Shown here one piece after another: positions 1 through 8,328 of a DNA stretch of 64,000 nt. Position 1 is the first letter of the stretch. Every line of letters starts with the position of its first letter. The notes under the pieces are model-generated. The model searched no databases. It saw only the letters and a program-made list of their open reading frames with translations, and was not told where the DNA came from. The translations under genes were made by a program, and so were the position numbers. Source of the DNA: Claveliimonas intestinigallinarum (GTDB lineage: Bacteria; Bacillota; Clostridia; Lachnospirales; Lachnospiraceae); contig DXED01000030.1 in the NCBI GenBank assembly GCA_019115145.1, forward strand, positions 230,711 through 294,710. The letters run 5' to 3'.

Positions 1-147
1 CGCTTCTCCGAGGATCCCACGCCCATCGAGGTGCAGATGCGCACCTACGAGGGAGAGATACAGAACGCGCTCATCGAGACTTACTCCAGAAAGGGGAAGG
101 AGCTGGATGTGGATACAGCAGATCGTCCTGGGAATTCTGGGACTTAG
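1..147 (+). CDS. spoVAA: Stage V sporulation protein AA, C-terminal end (partial)
   Basis: The open frame enters from the left edge and stops at TAG 145-147, leaving 48 residues. Its end is hydrophilic and charged. The assignment rests mainly on position, directly upstream of and overlapping spoVAB by 41 bases, which is the conserved spoVAA-AB order. SpoVA proteins form the inner-membrane channel that moves Ca-dipicolinic acid into the forespore and out during germination. The fragment is short, so the family call is contextual. Confidence 0.6.
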   Translation, partial: RFSEDPTPIEVQMRTYEGEIQNALIETYSRKGKELDVDTADRPGNSGT

Positions 148-529
148 CGCCGGGATCACCGTGGCGGGGGGACTGTTTTCCTTTATCATAGAGCTTGGCA
201 TCCTGGCCGACTTTGCGGACAGGACCCACACGGGGGACAACATTCTCCTCTACGAGGACGCGGCGGCCCTGGGAGGGGCGCTGGGCAATCTGTTTTTCGT
301 CTACCAGATCCCGCTGCCCGGGGGAGCCCCCCTGCTGGCGGTCTTCGGACTGCTGGCGGGGATTTTTACCGGGTGCTGGGCCATGGCCCTGGCGGAGGTG
401 CTGAATGTATTCCCGGTTTTCATCCGCAGGATCAATCTGACAAAGTGCGTGTCACTGGCAATCCTGGGCATGGCTCTGGGAAAGGGAGTGGGAGCGTTGC
501 TCTTCTTCTGGAACCAGTGGGGAGGATAG
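107..529 (+). CDS. spoVAB: Stage V sporulation protein AB
   Basis: This 140-residue protein is almost entirely hydrophobic, with about four membrane segments (roughly residues 5-30, 50-65, 70-100, 112-135), as expected for SpoVAB. The ATG at 107 follows AAGGAG at a short distance and lies inside the end of spoVAA, which suggests translational coupling. SpoVAB belongs to the membrane complex for dipicolinic acid movement in spores. Family length and gene order (AA-AB-AC-AD-AE) agree. It is co-transcribed with its neighbours; about 100 bases separate it from spoVAC. Confidence 0.88.
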   Translation: MWIQQIVLGILGLSAGITVAGGLFSFIIELGILADFADRTHTGDNILLYEDAAALGGALGNLFFVYQIPLPGGAPLLAVFGLLAGIFTGCWAMALAEVLNVFPVFIRRINLTKCVSLAILGMALGKGVGALLFFWNQWGG

Positions 530-629
530 GCCTTTTTGTGCCGGGGAGTGGCAAAGGACAGCGGCGGGAGGCAGCGGCAGCAGCGGCAGAGAGGCGGCAG
601 CAGGAAAAGACAGGCAGGAGGAGATGGAT

Positions 630-1097
630 ATGGCAAACAGGACAGAAACGGAAGCGCAGGCGTACAGGGACTATGTGAAAAAGAAGACTCCCGTGCACTG
701 CCTGCCTCTGAATATGGCAAAGGCTTTCTTCACAGGGGGCGTGATCTGCACCCTGGGGGAATTCATTTTAAATTATGGCGAAAGGCTGGGGTTGGACAAG
801 GATGTGAGCGGGGGCTGGTGCTGCGTCCTCTTGATCTTTTTGAGCGTGCTCCTGACAGGCCTTAACCTGTACGGAAGGATCGCCAAGTGGGGCGGCGCGG
901 GGGCCCTTGTGCCCATCACAGGATTTGCCAACTCCGTGGCGGCTCCCGCCATTGAGTACAAGAAGGAGGGGCAGGTCATGGGGATTGGCTGCAAGATCTT
1001 TACCATCGCCGGCCCCGTGATCCTCTACGGGATCTTCACCAGCTCTCTTCTGGGGCTGGCCTGGTGGATCGCAAAAGAAACGGGGGTGATCCGATGA
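630..1097 (+). CDS. spoVAC: Stage V sporulation protein AC
   Basis: A 155-residue membrane protein with a charged N-terminus followed by the characteristic FFTGGVICTLGE segment and several further membrane spans. SpoVAC is known in Bacillus as a mechanosensitive channel-like subunit of the DPA release complex. The in-frame ATG at 630 is chosen because AGGAGGAG (616-622) lies 7 bases ahead of it; the ATG at 624 would sit against that site. Its stop overlaps the spoVAD start (ATGA at 1094-1097). Confidence 0.93.
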   Translation: MANRTETEAQAYRDYVKKKTPVHCLPLNMAKAFFTGGVICTLGEFILNYGERLGLDKDVSGGWCCVLLIFLSVLLTGLNLYGRIAKWGGAGALVPITGFANSVAAPAIEYKKEGQVMGIGCKIFTIAGPVILYGIFTSSLLGLAWWIAKETGVIR

Positions 1098-2128
1098 TCC
1101 AGCGGACAAAGGGAGCTCAGAGTCTCGCCTTTGCCGAGGCGCCCTGCATCATAAGCAGCGCTTCGGTGGTGGGGAAGAAGGAGAGCGAGGGGCCCCTGGG
1201 GGAGCTCTTTGACATGGCCGGGGAGGATGATCTCTTTGGGGAAAAGACATGGGAGGAGGCGGAGAGCCGCATCCAGAAGGAGGCCTGTGTGCTGGCTTTG
1301 GGGAAGGCCCATCTGACCCCGGACAGGGTGCGCTGCCTGTACGGCGGGGATCTTCTCCGTCAGGGGATCGCCACCTCCATGGGGGCGGAGGAGCTCCAGA
1401 TCCCTCTGTTCGGCCTCTTTGGCGCCTGCTCTACCTCCGGGGAGGCGCTGGCGCTGGCAGCCATGAGCGCAGCGGCAGGGTACGGGGAGTACATGCTGGC
1501 AGTCACCTCCAGCCACTTCGGGACGGCGGAAAAGGAGTTCCGATTTCCTTTGAGCTACGCCAGCCAGCGGCCTCTGTCGGCCCAGTGGACAGTGACAGGC
1601 AGCGCCGCCTTCCTGGTGGGAGGCAGGCCCGGCCCGGTTCGGATCGCCGGCGTGACGGTAGGGAAGATCGTGGATTTCGGTCTCAAGGACTCCCAGAATA
1701 TGGGAGCCTGCATGGCCCCCGCGGCGGCGGACACCATTGCCTGCAATCTGGAGGATTTCGGGCGGGAGGCGCAGGAGTACGACCGGATCATCACCGGAGA
1801 CCTGGGGTATGTGGGCCAGAGCATCCTTCTGGACCTGATGCGGGAGAAGGGCATCGACATCAGCGGACTCCATCTGGACTGCGGCAAGCTCATCTTTGAC
1901 CAGCAGTCCCAGGATACCCATGCGGGAGGAAGCGGCTGCGGATGCGCGGCAGTGACCCTCTCCGCCTACATCCTGCCCAAAATCATATCCGGGGAGTGGA
2001 GGCGGGTCCTCTTTGTACCCACAGGGGCTCTCATGTCCACAGTCAGCTACAACGAGGGGGCCAGCGTCCCGGGAATCGCCCACGGTATTGTGCTGGAGCA
2101 GTGCCCGGACTGGAAGGAGGATGAATAG
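1094..2128 (+). CDS. spoVAD: Stage V sporulation protein AD
   Basis: This 344-residue soluble protein has a thiolase-like fold. A GACSTSGEA segment around residue 114 occupies the position of the thiolase nucleophile loop, and a glycine-rich GGSGCGC stretch lies near residue 280. SpoVAD binds dipicolinic acid directly and is the cytosolic-face subunit of the spore DPA channel. The start at 1094 is taken from the ATGA overlap with spoVAC; an upstream ATG at 1064 would lie deep within spoVAC. Length matches the family (about 340). Confidence 0.96.
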   Translation: MIQRTKGAQSLAFAEAPCIISSASVVGKKESEGPLGELFDMAGEDDLFGEKTWEEAESRIQKEACVLALGKAHLTPDRVRCLYGGDLLRQGIATSMGAEELQIPLFGLFGACSTSGEALALAAMSAAAGYGEYMLAVTSSHFGTAEKEFRFPLSYASQRPLSAQWTVTGSAAFLVGGRPGPVRIAGVTVGKIVDFGLKDSQNMGACMAPAAADTIACNLEDFGREAQEYDRIITGDLGYVGQSILLDLMREKGIDISGLHLDCGKLIFDQQSQDTHAGGSGCGCAAVTLSAYILPKIISGEWRRVLFVPTGALMSTVSYNEGASVPGIAHGIVLEQCPDWKEDE

Positions 2129-2129
2129 G

Positions 2130-2486
2130 ATGGAGTATATCAACGCGTTCTGGGTGGGCGGCGCCATCTGCGCCCTTGTCCAGATCCTGCTGGACCGGAC
2201 AAAGCTCATGCCGGGGAGGGTCATGGTCCTTCTCGTGTGCACCGGGGCGGTGCTGGGCTTTCTGGGCATCTATCAGCCCTTTGTGGAGTTCGCCGGAGGC
2301 GGCGCATCAGTCCCGCTGCTTGGATTTGGAAACACTCTCTGGAACGGAGTAAAGGAGGCGGTGGAAAAGGAGGGCTTTATCGGTATTTTCCTGGGGGGCT
2401 TCAAGGCCAGCGCCGCCGGAATTTCGGCTGCCCTCATTTTCGGGTATCTGGCCTCCCTCGTGTTTGAGCCCAAGATGAAAAAATAA
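2130..2486 (+). CDS. spoVAE: Stage V sporulation protein AE
   Basis: A 118-residue membrane protein beginning MEYINAFWVGGAICALVQ, typical of SpoVAE, with about three or four hydrophobic segments. The ATG at 2130 is preferred because AAGGAGG (2114-2120) is 9 bases upstream; an alternative ATG at 2121 abuts the ribosome site. It starts immediately after the spoVAD stop. It completes the spoVA operon in this window. No clear terminator follows; about 160 bases separate it from an unrelated ABC gene. Confidence 0.93.
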   Translation: MEYINAFWVGGAICALVQILLDRTKLMPGRVMVLLVCTGAVLGFLGIYQPFVEFAGGGASVPLLGFGNTLWNGVKEAVEKEGFIGIFLGGFKASAAGISAALIFGYLASLVFEPKMKK

Positions 2487-2647
2487 TGGAAAATGCGGTT
2501 CGCTTATCTTCATAAAATCTTAAATAAATTGCCAGCAAAGCCTTAGGATTTATGTGATACCCTCACCTTGTCGTGCACTCATTCCTGACCGGGATATGGG
2601 AGGCGGACACAGAAGAATAAAACAGAAGGATAAAAGGAGGGTTGAAC

Positions 2648-3367
2648 GTGCAGAGCGTGATCAGAGTCAGAAATCTGTATAAGCTGTACCACCTGGGAGA
2701 GGAGACGGTGAGGGCCCTGGACGGCGTGGATTTTGAGATCCAGAAGGGTGAGTTCTGCGCCATCGTAGGAACATCCGGATCCGGGAAATCCACGCTCCTG
2801 AATATGCTGGCGGGGCTTGAGAAGCCTACCAAGGGGGAGGTGGTCATCAGCGGGTGCCACCTGGAGAGGATGAACGAAGAGCAGCTTGTCAGCTTCCGCA
2901 GGCGCCGCGTGGGCTTTATCTTTCAGGCCTACCAGCTCATCGCGTCTATGGACGCGGAGGAAAATGTGGCGCTCCCCTTAAGCTTCCGGGGGATGAAGAA
3001 AAGCGAGAGAACGCTGAGGGCCCGGCGGATGCTGGATAGGGTCATGCTGGGGAAGTACAGAAAGCACTTTCCCAATCAGATGTCGGGAGGCCAGCAGCAG
3101 AGGGTAGGCGTGGCCCGGGCTCTTGTGTCTGACCCGGAGATCATCTTCGCGGACGAGCCCACGGGCAATCTGGACTCCCGCACATCCAGGGAGATCATGT
3201 CCCTGATGCAGAAGGTGGTAAGGGAGCAGGGATGCACCCTGGTGATGGTGACCCACGACCCCCAGCTCGCGTCCTGGGCAGACAGGATCATCAAAGTCAT
3301 TGACGGGAAGATCGTGAGTATTGAAGTAAAGAAAAAGGAGAGTACAGAAGATGAAGAAATGGTTTAA
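2648..3367 (+). CDS. ABC transporter ATP-binding protein, MacB/LolD type
   Basis: A 239-residue nucleotide-binding subunit. Walker A GTSGSGKST is near residues 40-48, the signature MSGGQQQRV near 144, Walker B IIFADEP near 165 and the switch histidine in VMVTHD near 200. It is closest in style to MacB/LolD ATPases, which power FtsX-like permeases by mechanotransmission rather than substrate import. GTG 2648 is chosen because AAGGAGG lies 7 bases ahead; TTG 2642 is too close. It overlaps the next gene by 17 bases, so the three genes form one unit. Confidence 0.92.
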   Translation: MQSVIRVRNLYKLYHLGEETVRALDGVDFEIQKGEFCAIVGTSGSGKSTLLNMLAGLEKPTKGEVVISGCHLERMNEEQLVSFRRRRVGFIFQAYQLIASMDAEENVALPLSFRGMKKSERTLRARRMLDRVMLGKYRKHFPNQMSGGQQQRVGVARALVSDPEIIFADEPTGNLDSRTSREIMSLMQKVVREQGCTLVMVTHDPQLASWADRIIKVIDGKIVSIEVKKKESTEDEEMV

Positions 3368-4895
3368 GAGGATCACAGCGGGAGCTGTGGCGGCAGTTGT
3401 GTTTGGAATGGCGCTGATGCCCCAGGGAGAGGCCAGGGCGGCATCTGCCAGGATACAGGTATCTGTTCCGGAGAACAAAGTCACTACATACAGGCAGGGA
3501 GAGACGAAGAGCTTTGTCCTGGAGCTGAAGAACAGCGGAACGGAGGAGCTGAAGAACGTAAAGGCAGTCCCGAGGCTGGAGGGAGAGGAAGGACAGTGGC
3601 CCTTTGCGACAGAATACCAGAGCTATGAGGCGGAGAAGGAAAGCATGGCGCCCGGGGAGACGTGGCAGGCGTCCTTCGGGTTTACGGCCAGACCGGACGC
3701 CGCCCCGGGACGGTACAGGGTGGTTTTTGACGTGTCCGCTGTGGGAGACGGACAGGAGGACATCGGCGGCAGCAGCTCCTTCTATGTAAATGTGGCCGCA
3801 CAGGAGAGCGGAAAGACGCCGGACAGTTCTCAGCCTCAGGGAAGCGCCGGGGAGAGCTGGCAGGGATCCGGAGGGGATCAGGACGGATCCGGGGGATGGA
3901 CGCCGGCGGCCGCAGTGGCGCAGGCTGATGACGGTTCCATGCCGGCCCTGGCGGGAGGCTTTGAGAACGGTCCTGTGACAGGCGGCGGACAGTCTGCGTC
4001 AGGCACAGTGCCCAGGGTGATCGTCACCGGATTTGACACAGACCCGGGAGAGGTGAAGGCGGGAACGGATTTCAAGCTGACGATCCACCTGAAGAATACG
4101 TCCAAATCCTCCAGGGTGAGCAACATTCTCTTTGAGCTTGCAGCCCCCACGGAGGGGAGGGACGAGCAGACAACAGCCCCCGCCTTTCTGCCGGCATCAG
4201 GCGCCAGCTCTCTCTATCTGGACCAGATCGGGGCAGGAGGCACCGCGGATATTTCCATACAGCTGAACGCCAAGGCGGACCTGGTGCAGAAGCCCTACAG
4301 CATCAATCTTGCCATGAAATATGAGGATCAGAACGCGTCTCAGATCGAGGCCCAGTCCAGCATCTCCATCCCGGTCAGGCAGGAGGCAAGGTTCGAGTTC
4401 AGTGATTTTGAGGTGACGCCGGCTGTCATCAGTCCCGGCGAAGAGTCCAACGTGTCCTGCAGCCTCTACAATCTGGGGAGAGTGAAGCTCTACAATGTAA
4501 AGGCTGTGTTTGAGGGAAAGGGCATCAAGAAGGAGGAGCTCTTTGTGGGCAGTGTGGAGCCGGGGGCGAGCGCTGCTATAGACGCCATGCTGGAGGGCGA
4601 GAAGGAGACCAAGGGACCGGAGAAGGTGAAGATGACCCTGACCTATGAGGATGAGGCGGGAAAGGTCTCTAAGGCGGAGAAGGAGCTGCAGCTGGAGGTG
4701 GCGGCGGCTGTGGAGACTGTAGATTGGAGCCGGACAGATATGGAAGCGGCCCGCCCGTTTCCCGTTCTGCCCGCGGCGGCAGCGGTGCTGGCGGTCGCGG
4801 CTGGGACAGCGGCAGCGCTGATGTGGAGAAGAAAGAAAAGGGCAGCGGAAGAGGAGGTGCAGTATGAGCTGGATGGACCTTCTGAGGATGAGTAG
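3351..4895 (+). CDS. Secreted, membrane-anchored CARDB/COG1361-like protein
   Basis: This 514-residue protein has a signal peptide (charged start, hydrophobic stretch to about residue 28), then repeated beta-rich segments that discuss like CARDB/NEW3 Ig-type modules (about 30-145, 220-330, 345-445). A glycine/serine/glutamine-rich linker lies near 150-215. A single C-terminal membrane segment (about 469-492) is followed by a basic tail. It is sandwiched between an ABC ATPase and an FtsX-type permease and overlaps both. By analogy with MacA or other extracytoplasmic partners it probably works with them outside the membrane. Function is inferred from context. Confidence 0.72.
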   Translation: MKKWFKRITAGAVAAVVFGMALMPQGEARAASARIQVSVPENKVTTYRQGETKSFVLELKNSGTEELKNVKAVPRLEGEEGQWPFATEYQSYEAEKESMAPGETWQASFGFTARPDAAPGRYRVVFDVSAVGDGQEDIGGSSSFYVNVAAQESGKTPDSSQPQGSAGESWQGSGGDQDGSGGWTPAAAVAQADDGSMPALAGGFENGPVTGGGQSASGTVPRVIVTGFDTDPGEVKAGTDFKLTIHLKNTSKSSRVSNILFELAAPTEGRDEQTTAPAFLPASGASSLYLDQIGAGGTADISIQLNAKADLVQKPYSINLAMKYEDQNASQIEAQSSISIPVRQEARFEFSDFEVTPAVISPGEESNVSCSLYNLGRVKLYNVKAVFEGKGIKKEELFVGSVEPGASAAIDAMLEGEKETKGPEKVKMTLTYEDEAGKVSKAEKELQLEVAAAVETVDWSRTDMEAARPFPVLPAAAAVLAVAAGTAAALMWRRKKRAAEEEVQYELDGPSEDE

Positions 4896-6333
4896 CAGCA
4901 GTCTGCTGAAGAGAAAGCTGCGAACCTTCCTGACTGTGCTGGGAGTCATCATCGGCACCACCTCCATTGTGGTCATGTTCTCTCTCGGGCTGGGGATGCA
5001 GAGAGCCATGTACAGGCAGATCGAGGAGACAGGGGGGCTAAACACCATCACCGTCACCGGAAGGGAGGCGGGAGAGAGAGCTCCTGCCAGCTCCGGCGGA
5101 AAGACAGGGCAGGAGCAGAAGCAGGTGACAGATCAGCTCGTAACCCAGCTGGCCGGAATGGAGCACGTGCAGAGCGTGCAGCCTGTCTACACTGTGTCGG
5201 CTGTCCTCCTGAAAGGCGGCTATGAGGCGATGGTCCAGCTCACCGGCATGACGCCGGAGGGACTGGAGGGCAGGAACATAAAGCTGGCCCCCGGCGGGCG
5301 TCTTCCACAGACCGGGGCGGGAAAGCTGGAGCTTGTCTATGGGAACGGCGTCCTCACCTCATTTACGGACAGCAGGGGCGGCAGCTTCTACGATGGATCC
5401 GGGGGACAGCCGGATATCGATCTGGCCCGTGATACTCTGTTTCTTGTGCTGGACGAGAGCGGCTACAGCCGGAGCCGGGAAGGTGGTATGTCCCCGGCCG
5501 GCCTCCCCGGAGAGAACGGAGGAGGCGAGGGAGCCCAGGTATCGGTCCAGGGGAGCGGCTCCGGACAGAGCGGCGCCGACACTGGCGGAGGAGCGGGGAA
5601 GCCAGTGCGCAAGTACGCGGTGCAGGCCAGTGGCGTGGTAGAGGGTAGCCTGGAGGATTACGGCGAGCATTTCTCCAGCGTATACTGTGATCTGGACACG
5701 CTGAAGCAAATGCTGAAAAAGGAATTCGCGGGCCGCCCTCTGCCGGGGCAGCCGGTCACAAAGTCGGGAAAGCCCTACAGGGAATTCTGCTACACCCAGG
5801 CCCTTGTGCGGGTGGACGACATCCACCAGGCGGACAGCGTGGCGGCCGCCATCCGGCAGATGGGATACAACGCAGAGACGAACGCCGAGTTCATGAAGAG
5901 CATGAAAAACCAGCTGGCCATCATCCAGGCGGTGCTGGGAGGTATTGGCGCAGTGTCTCTCCTGGTGGCGGCCATCGGTATTGCCAACACTATGATGATG
6001 TCGATTTACGAGAGGACAAAGGAGATCGGCGTCATCAAGGTGTTGGGCTGCAGCCTGAAAAATATCCGCCAGATGTTTCTTCTGGAGGCGGCCTTCATCG
6101 GACTGATGGGAGGCGCGGCGGGATGCGTGCTGAGCTTTGCCGTGTCCGCTGTCATCAATGCCCTGACGGCGGCAAAGAACGTCATGGGGGCGGACGGAGG
6201 GATCTCCTTCATTCCCCCCTGGCTGGTTCTGGCGGCAGTGGGATTTTCCATGCTGGTGGGGATGGGAGCAGGCTATGCCCCGGCCCTGCGGGCCATGAAG
6301 CTGAGCCCGCTGGCGGCCATACAGAACGGGTGA
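4864..6333 (+). CDS. FtsX/MacB-family ABC permease
   Basis: A 489-residue permease with the MacB layout. One membrane segment near residues 20-40 (RTFLTVLGVIIGTTSIVVM) is followed by a large extracytoplasmic region, here including a glycine-rich low-complexity insert around 200-255. Three C-terminal membrane segments sit near 355-385, 405-435 and 450-480, with the family phrase TKEIGVIKVLG between them. GAGGAGGTG precedes the ATG. It is the last gene of the three-gene ABC module. Such modules export peptides or lipoproteins or act in envelope stress; the substrate here is unknown. Confidence 0.9.
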   Translation: MSWMDLLRMSSSSLLKRKLRTFLTVLGVIIGTTSIVVMFSLGLGMQRAMYRQIEETGGLNTITVTGREAGERAPASSGGKTGQEQKQVTDQLVTQLAGMEHVQSVQPVYTVSAVLLKGGYEAMVQLTGMTPEGLEGRNIKLAPGGRLPQTGAGKLELVYGNGVLTSFTDSRGGSFYDGSGGQPDIDLARDTLFLVLDESGYSRSREGGMSPAGLPGENGGGEGAQVSVQGSGSGQSGADTGGGAGKPVRKYAVQASGVVEGSLEDYGEHFSSVYCDLDTLKQMLKKEFAGRPLPGQPVTKSGKPYREFCYTQALVRVDDIHQADSVAAAIRQMGYNAETNAEFMKSMKNQLAIIQAVLGGIGAVSLLVAAIGIANTMMMSIYERTKEIGVIKVLGCSLKNIRQMFLLEAAFIGLMGGAAGCVLSFAVSAVINALTAAKNVMGADGGISFIPPWLVLAAVGFSMLVGMGAGYAPALRAMKLSPLAAIQNG

Positions 6334-6349
6334 GATAAAAAAGACAAAA

Positions 6350-6380
6350 AGAAGACTGGTCCCTTGGGGATCAGTCTTCT
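6350..6380. terminator. Bidirectional terminator between convergent genes
   Basis: A 14-bp inverted repeat (6350-6363 with 6367-6380, one G-U pair) lies between the ABC permease and the convergent small gene. An A-rich tract on its left gives a T-run for minus-strand transcripts. The stem includes the last codons of the minus-strand gene. Confidence 0.75.
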
Positions 6381-6646
6381 TCTATTACCTGGATTTCCAG
6401 ATAGTCAAACTCAATGGAGTCCACAAAATTGTCCTGATAAAACCTTGTCTTGCTGTGTCTCTTGAACTCGGCGATGGTGGAGTCCAGCCAGATCGGCTTG
6501 CTGAGGTCAAAGGCATAGCATATCTCATCCAGCGCGCGGAAAATTTTGTGAGTGCGGGTGTCCTCTCTGTCATCGCAGATTACCGTATCCTGCACCATCC
6601 GGCCCCCTTTAAACTCTTTTGCCCATAAACGAAACATGTGCTCCAT
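6371..6646 (-). CDS. Conserved hypothetical protein, 91 residues
   Basis: A soluble, acidic 91-residue protein. It is charged throughout and has no signal peptide or membrane segment. It ends with an acidic VIEED tail encoded within the terminator stem. AGAAAGG precedes the ATG. The sequence has the look of a small conserved Lachnospiraceae protein, but I recognise no domain and assign no function. It converges on the ABC permease and stands alone. Confidence 0.6.
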   Translation of the reverse strand: MEHMFRLWAKEFKGGRMVQDTVICDDREDTRTHKIFRALDEICYAFDLSKPIWLDSTIAEFKRHSKTRFYQDNFVDSIEFDYLEIQVIEED

Positions 6647-6699
6647 CCTTTCTGAGGTATTTGTCTAACCATTATAGCACCGGGGCGGGACAAAAGGAA

Positions 6700-6723
6700 G
6701 AGGCAGCCGCTTCCGGCTGCCTC
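6700..6723. terminator. GC-rich hairpin in an AT-rich 385-base gene-free stretch
   Basis: A perfect 10-bp stem (GAGGCAGCCG/CGGCTGCCTC) with a 4-base loop. On the minus strand it is followed by a T-rich tract, on the plus strand by an A-rich tract. No gene in the window clearly ends here. The rest of 6647-7031 is AT-rich and shows no convincing gene. Confidence 0.4.
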
Positions 6724-6972
6724 AGAAAAAAGGAAATAAGAGAAAAAAGGTAAATCTATCTAAATATAACTTAATGTCTTTAGGCGAAGCTGGCGAAAAT
6801 CCAAGAACCAATATCTATGTACTCCCGTCAACTTCATTTCTTTGATGGTTCTTAGTATATAGGGGAAATATGTCCAATCTGTGACAGTCATCTAAAGAAA
6901 AAATGAAGATATGATTATTAAGTTCTAAAATTTCTGAAGAAAATCTAAAACAGGAATATCCGGACAAGGCAC

Positions 6973-7001
6973 TTGCAAATTTATCCGGGATAGTGTATCT
7001 A
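6973..7001 (+). promoter_or_regulatory. Candidate promoter of the nicotinamidase gene
   Basis: TTGCAA (6973-6978) and TATCTA (6996-7001) are separated by 17 bases, 31 bases before the pncA start. Matches are moderate. Confidence 0.4.
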
Positions 7002-7031
7002 TTAAAGAAAGAGGAAAGAGGTGTACAGAGC

Positions 7032-7547
7032 ATGAAAAAGCTTTTGATCGTGGTAGATATGCAGAAGGATTTTGTGGACGGGAGCCTGGGGACAAAGGAG
7101 GCGCAGGCCATCGTTCCCCTGGTGAGGGACCGCATCCTTCAGGCTGTGGAGGCGGGCTGGGAGGTTCTCTTTACCCGGGATACCCACCCGGCGGACTATC
7201 TTCAGACCCAGGAGGGCAGGAAGCTCCCGGTGGAGCACTGCATCCGGGGCACGGAGGGCTGGGAGATCGTCGGCGAGCTGAGAGAATTTGCCGGGCGCGT
7301 GATAGACAAGCCCTCCTTCGGGAGCCTGGAGCTGATGGGGTATGTGGCAAAGGGAGGCTACGATGAGGTAGAGCTGACAGGGCTGTGCACGGACATCTGC
7401 GTGGTGTCCAACGCCCTTCTCATCAAGGCGGCTGCCCCGGAGCTGCCGGTGAAGGTGAGAAGCTCCTGCTGCGCGGGCGTCACCCCTGCCAGCCACGAGG
7501 CGGCCCTCCAGACCATGGCCATGTGCCAGGTGGAGATCCTGTCTTGA
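7032..7547 (+). CDS. pncA: Nicotinamidase/isochorismatase-family cysteine hydrolase
   Basis: A 171-residue cysteine hydrolase. The catalytic Asp is D9 in IVVDMQKDF, the metal/substrate loop is FTRDTHPADY, a Lys lies in IDKPSFGS, and the nucleophile is C123 in TGLCTDICVVSNAL. This pattern fits nicotinamidase, which converts nicotinamide to nicotinate for NAD salvage, although other isochorismatase-fold amidases share it. ATG 7032 is chosen after AAAGAGGTG; an upstream in-frame start at 6993 lies inside the predicted promoter. It appears monocistronic or loosely coupled to the next gene, about 90 bases away. Confidence 0.82.
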   Translation: MKKLLIVVDMQKDFVDGSLGTKEAQAIVPLVRDRILQAVEAGWEVLFTRDTHPADYLQTQEGRKLPVEHCIRGTEGWEIVGELREFAGRVIDKPSFGSLELMGYVAKGGYDEVELTGLCTDICVVSNALLIKAAAPELPVKVRSSCCAGVTPASHEAALQTMAMCQVEILS

Positions 7548-7640
7548 CTTCCCGGGCGATAGATTTTAAAATAGCTTACAGAGTGCCTTGAGGAGGAAAA
7601 CAGTAAGGGAATACAGAAGAACTGTCAAGGGGGTATAGAA

Positions 7641-8165
7641 ATGAAAGGTACCGGACTGATACACATCTATTACGGAGACGGAAAAGGGAAGACCACGGCG
7701 GCCATGGGGCAGGCGATCCGGGCAGCGGGCAGCGGGCTGAAGGTCCTTGTCTTCCAGTTTATGAAAAATAATACTTCAAATGAGCGGAAGATCCTGGAGC
7801 AGATCCCCAATGTGACCTGCCTGCCGGGAAAACGGCATGTGAAGTTCTACAACCAGATGAACAGGGAGGAGAAGGCAGAGTACAGGCATTACAACACAAA
7901 GGCACTGGACGAGATCGCCAAATTCTGCATCAATTTTGACGTCCTTGTTCTGGATGAGGCGGTCTGCGCGGCGGACTTAGGGCTCCTGAGCGAGGAGAAG
8001 CTGATCCATTTCCTGCAGCACAAGCCCAGAGGGCTGGAGGTGGTCATGACAGGCCACCACGTGTCAGACGAGCTGATGCAGCTTGCCAATTACGCCACGG
8101 AGATGCGGAAGGTGAAGCATCCCTACGATGAGGGCAGGAGCGCCAGGGCGGGGATAGAGTTTTAA
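7641..8165 (+). CDS. cobO: Cob(I)yrinic acid a,c-diamide adenosyltransferase (CobO/BtuR type)
   Basis: A 174-residue P-loop protein with Walker A GDGKGKTT at residues 12-19, a VLDEAV Walker B-like segment and the family-typical LLSEEKLIHFL and VMTGHH segments. It attaches the 5'-deoxyadenosyl group to cobalt in corrinoids. AAGGGGG precedes the ATG. It lies alone rather than in a cobalamin operon, as is common for salvage enzymes. The window also encodes a corrinoid methyltransferase cluster at 35.6-40.6 kb, though that system uses methyl- rather than adenosyl-corrinoid. Confidence 0.9.
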   Translation: MKGTGLIHIYYGDGKGKTTAAMGQAIRAAGSGLKVLVFQFMKNNTSNERKILEQIPNVTCLPGKRHVKFYNQMNREEKAEYRHYNTKALDEIAKFCINFDVLVLDEAVCAADLGLLSEEKLIHFLQHKPRGLEVVMTGHHVSDELMQLANYATEMRKVKHPYDEGRSARAGIEF

Positions 8166-8220
8166 ACTTTGTCCCTGCCCGGAGCGAATATAATTACTTT
8201 CTTAAATAAGTGTGAAGTCT

Positions 8221-8249
8221 ATGACATTGTTTCCGGATTGTGATATACT
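8221..8249 (+). promoter_or_regulatory. Strong candidate promoter of the alarmone synthetase gene
   Basis: ATGACA (8221-8226), a 17-base spacer and an extended -10 (TGATATACT, TATACT at 8244-8249). Confidence 0.65.
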
Positions 8250-8328
8250 ATTATGTAAGCAGTCTGCCATAGGGATAAAAGAAATATACATACGGCCCGT
8301 GGCATAGTAAGGAGTACAGATAGCAGCT

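Noticed and set aside
1025..2269. 414-residue minus-strand frame opposite spoVAD
   Set aside because: Antisense to a confident operon with no family resemblance.
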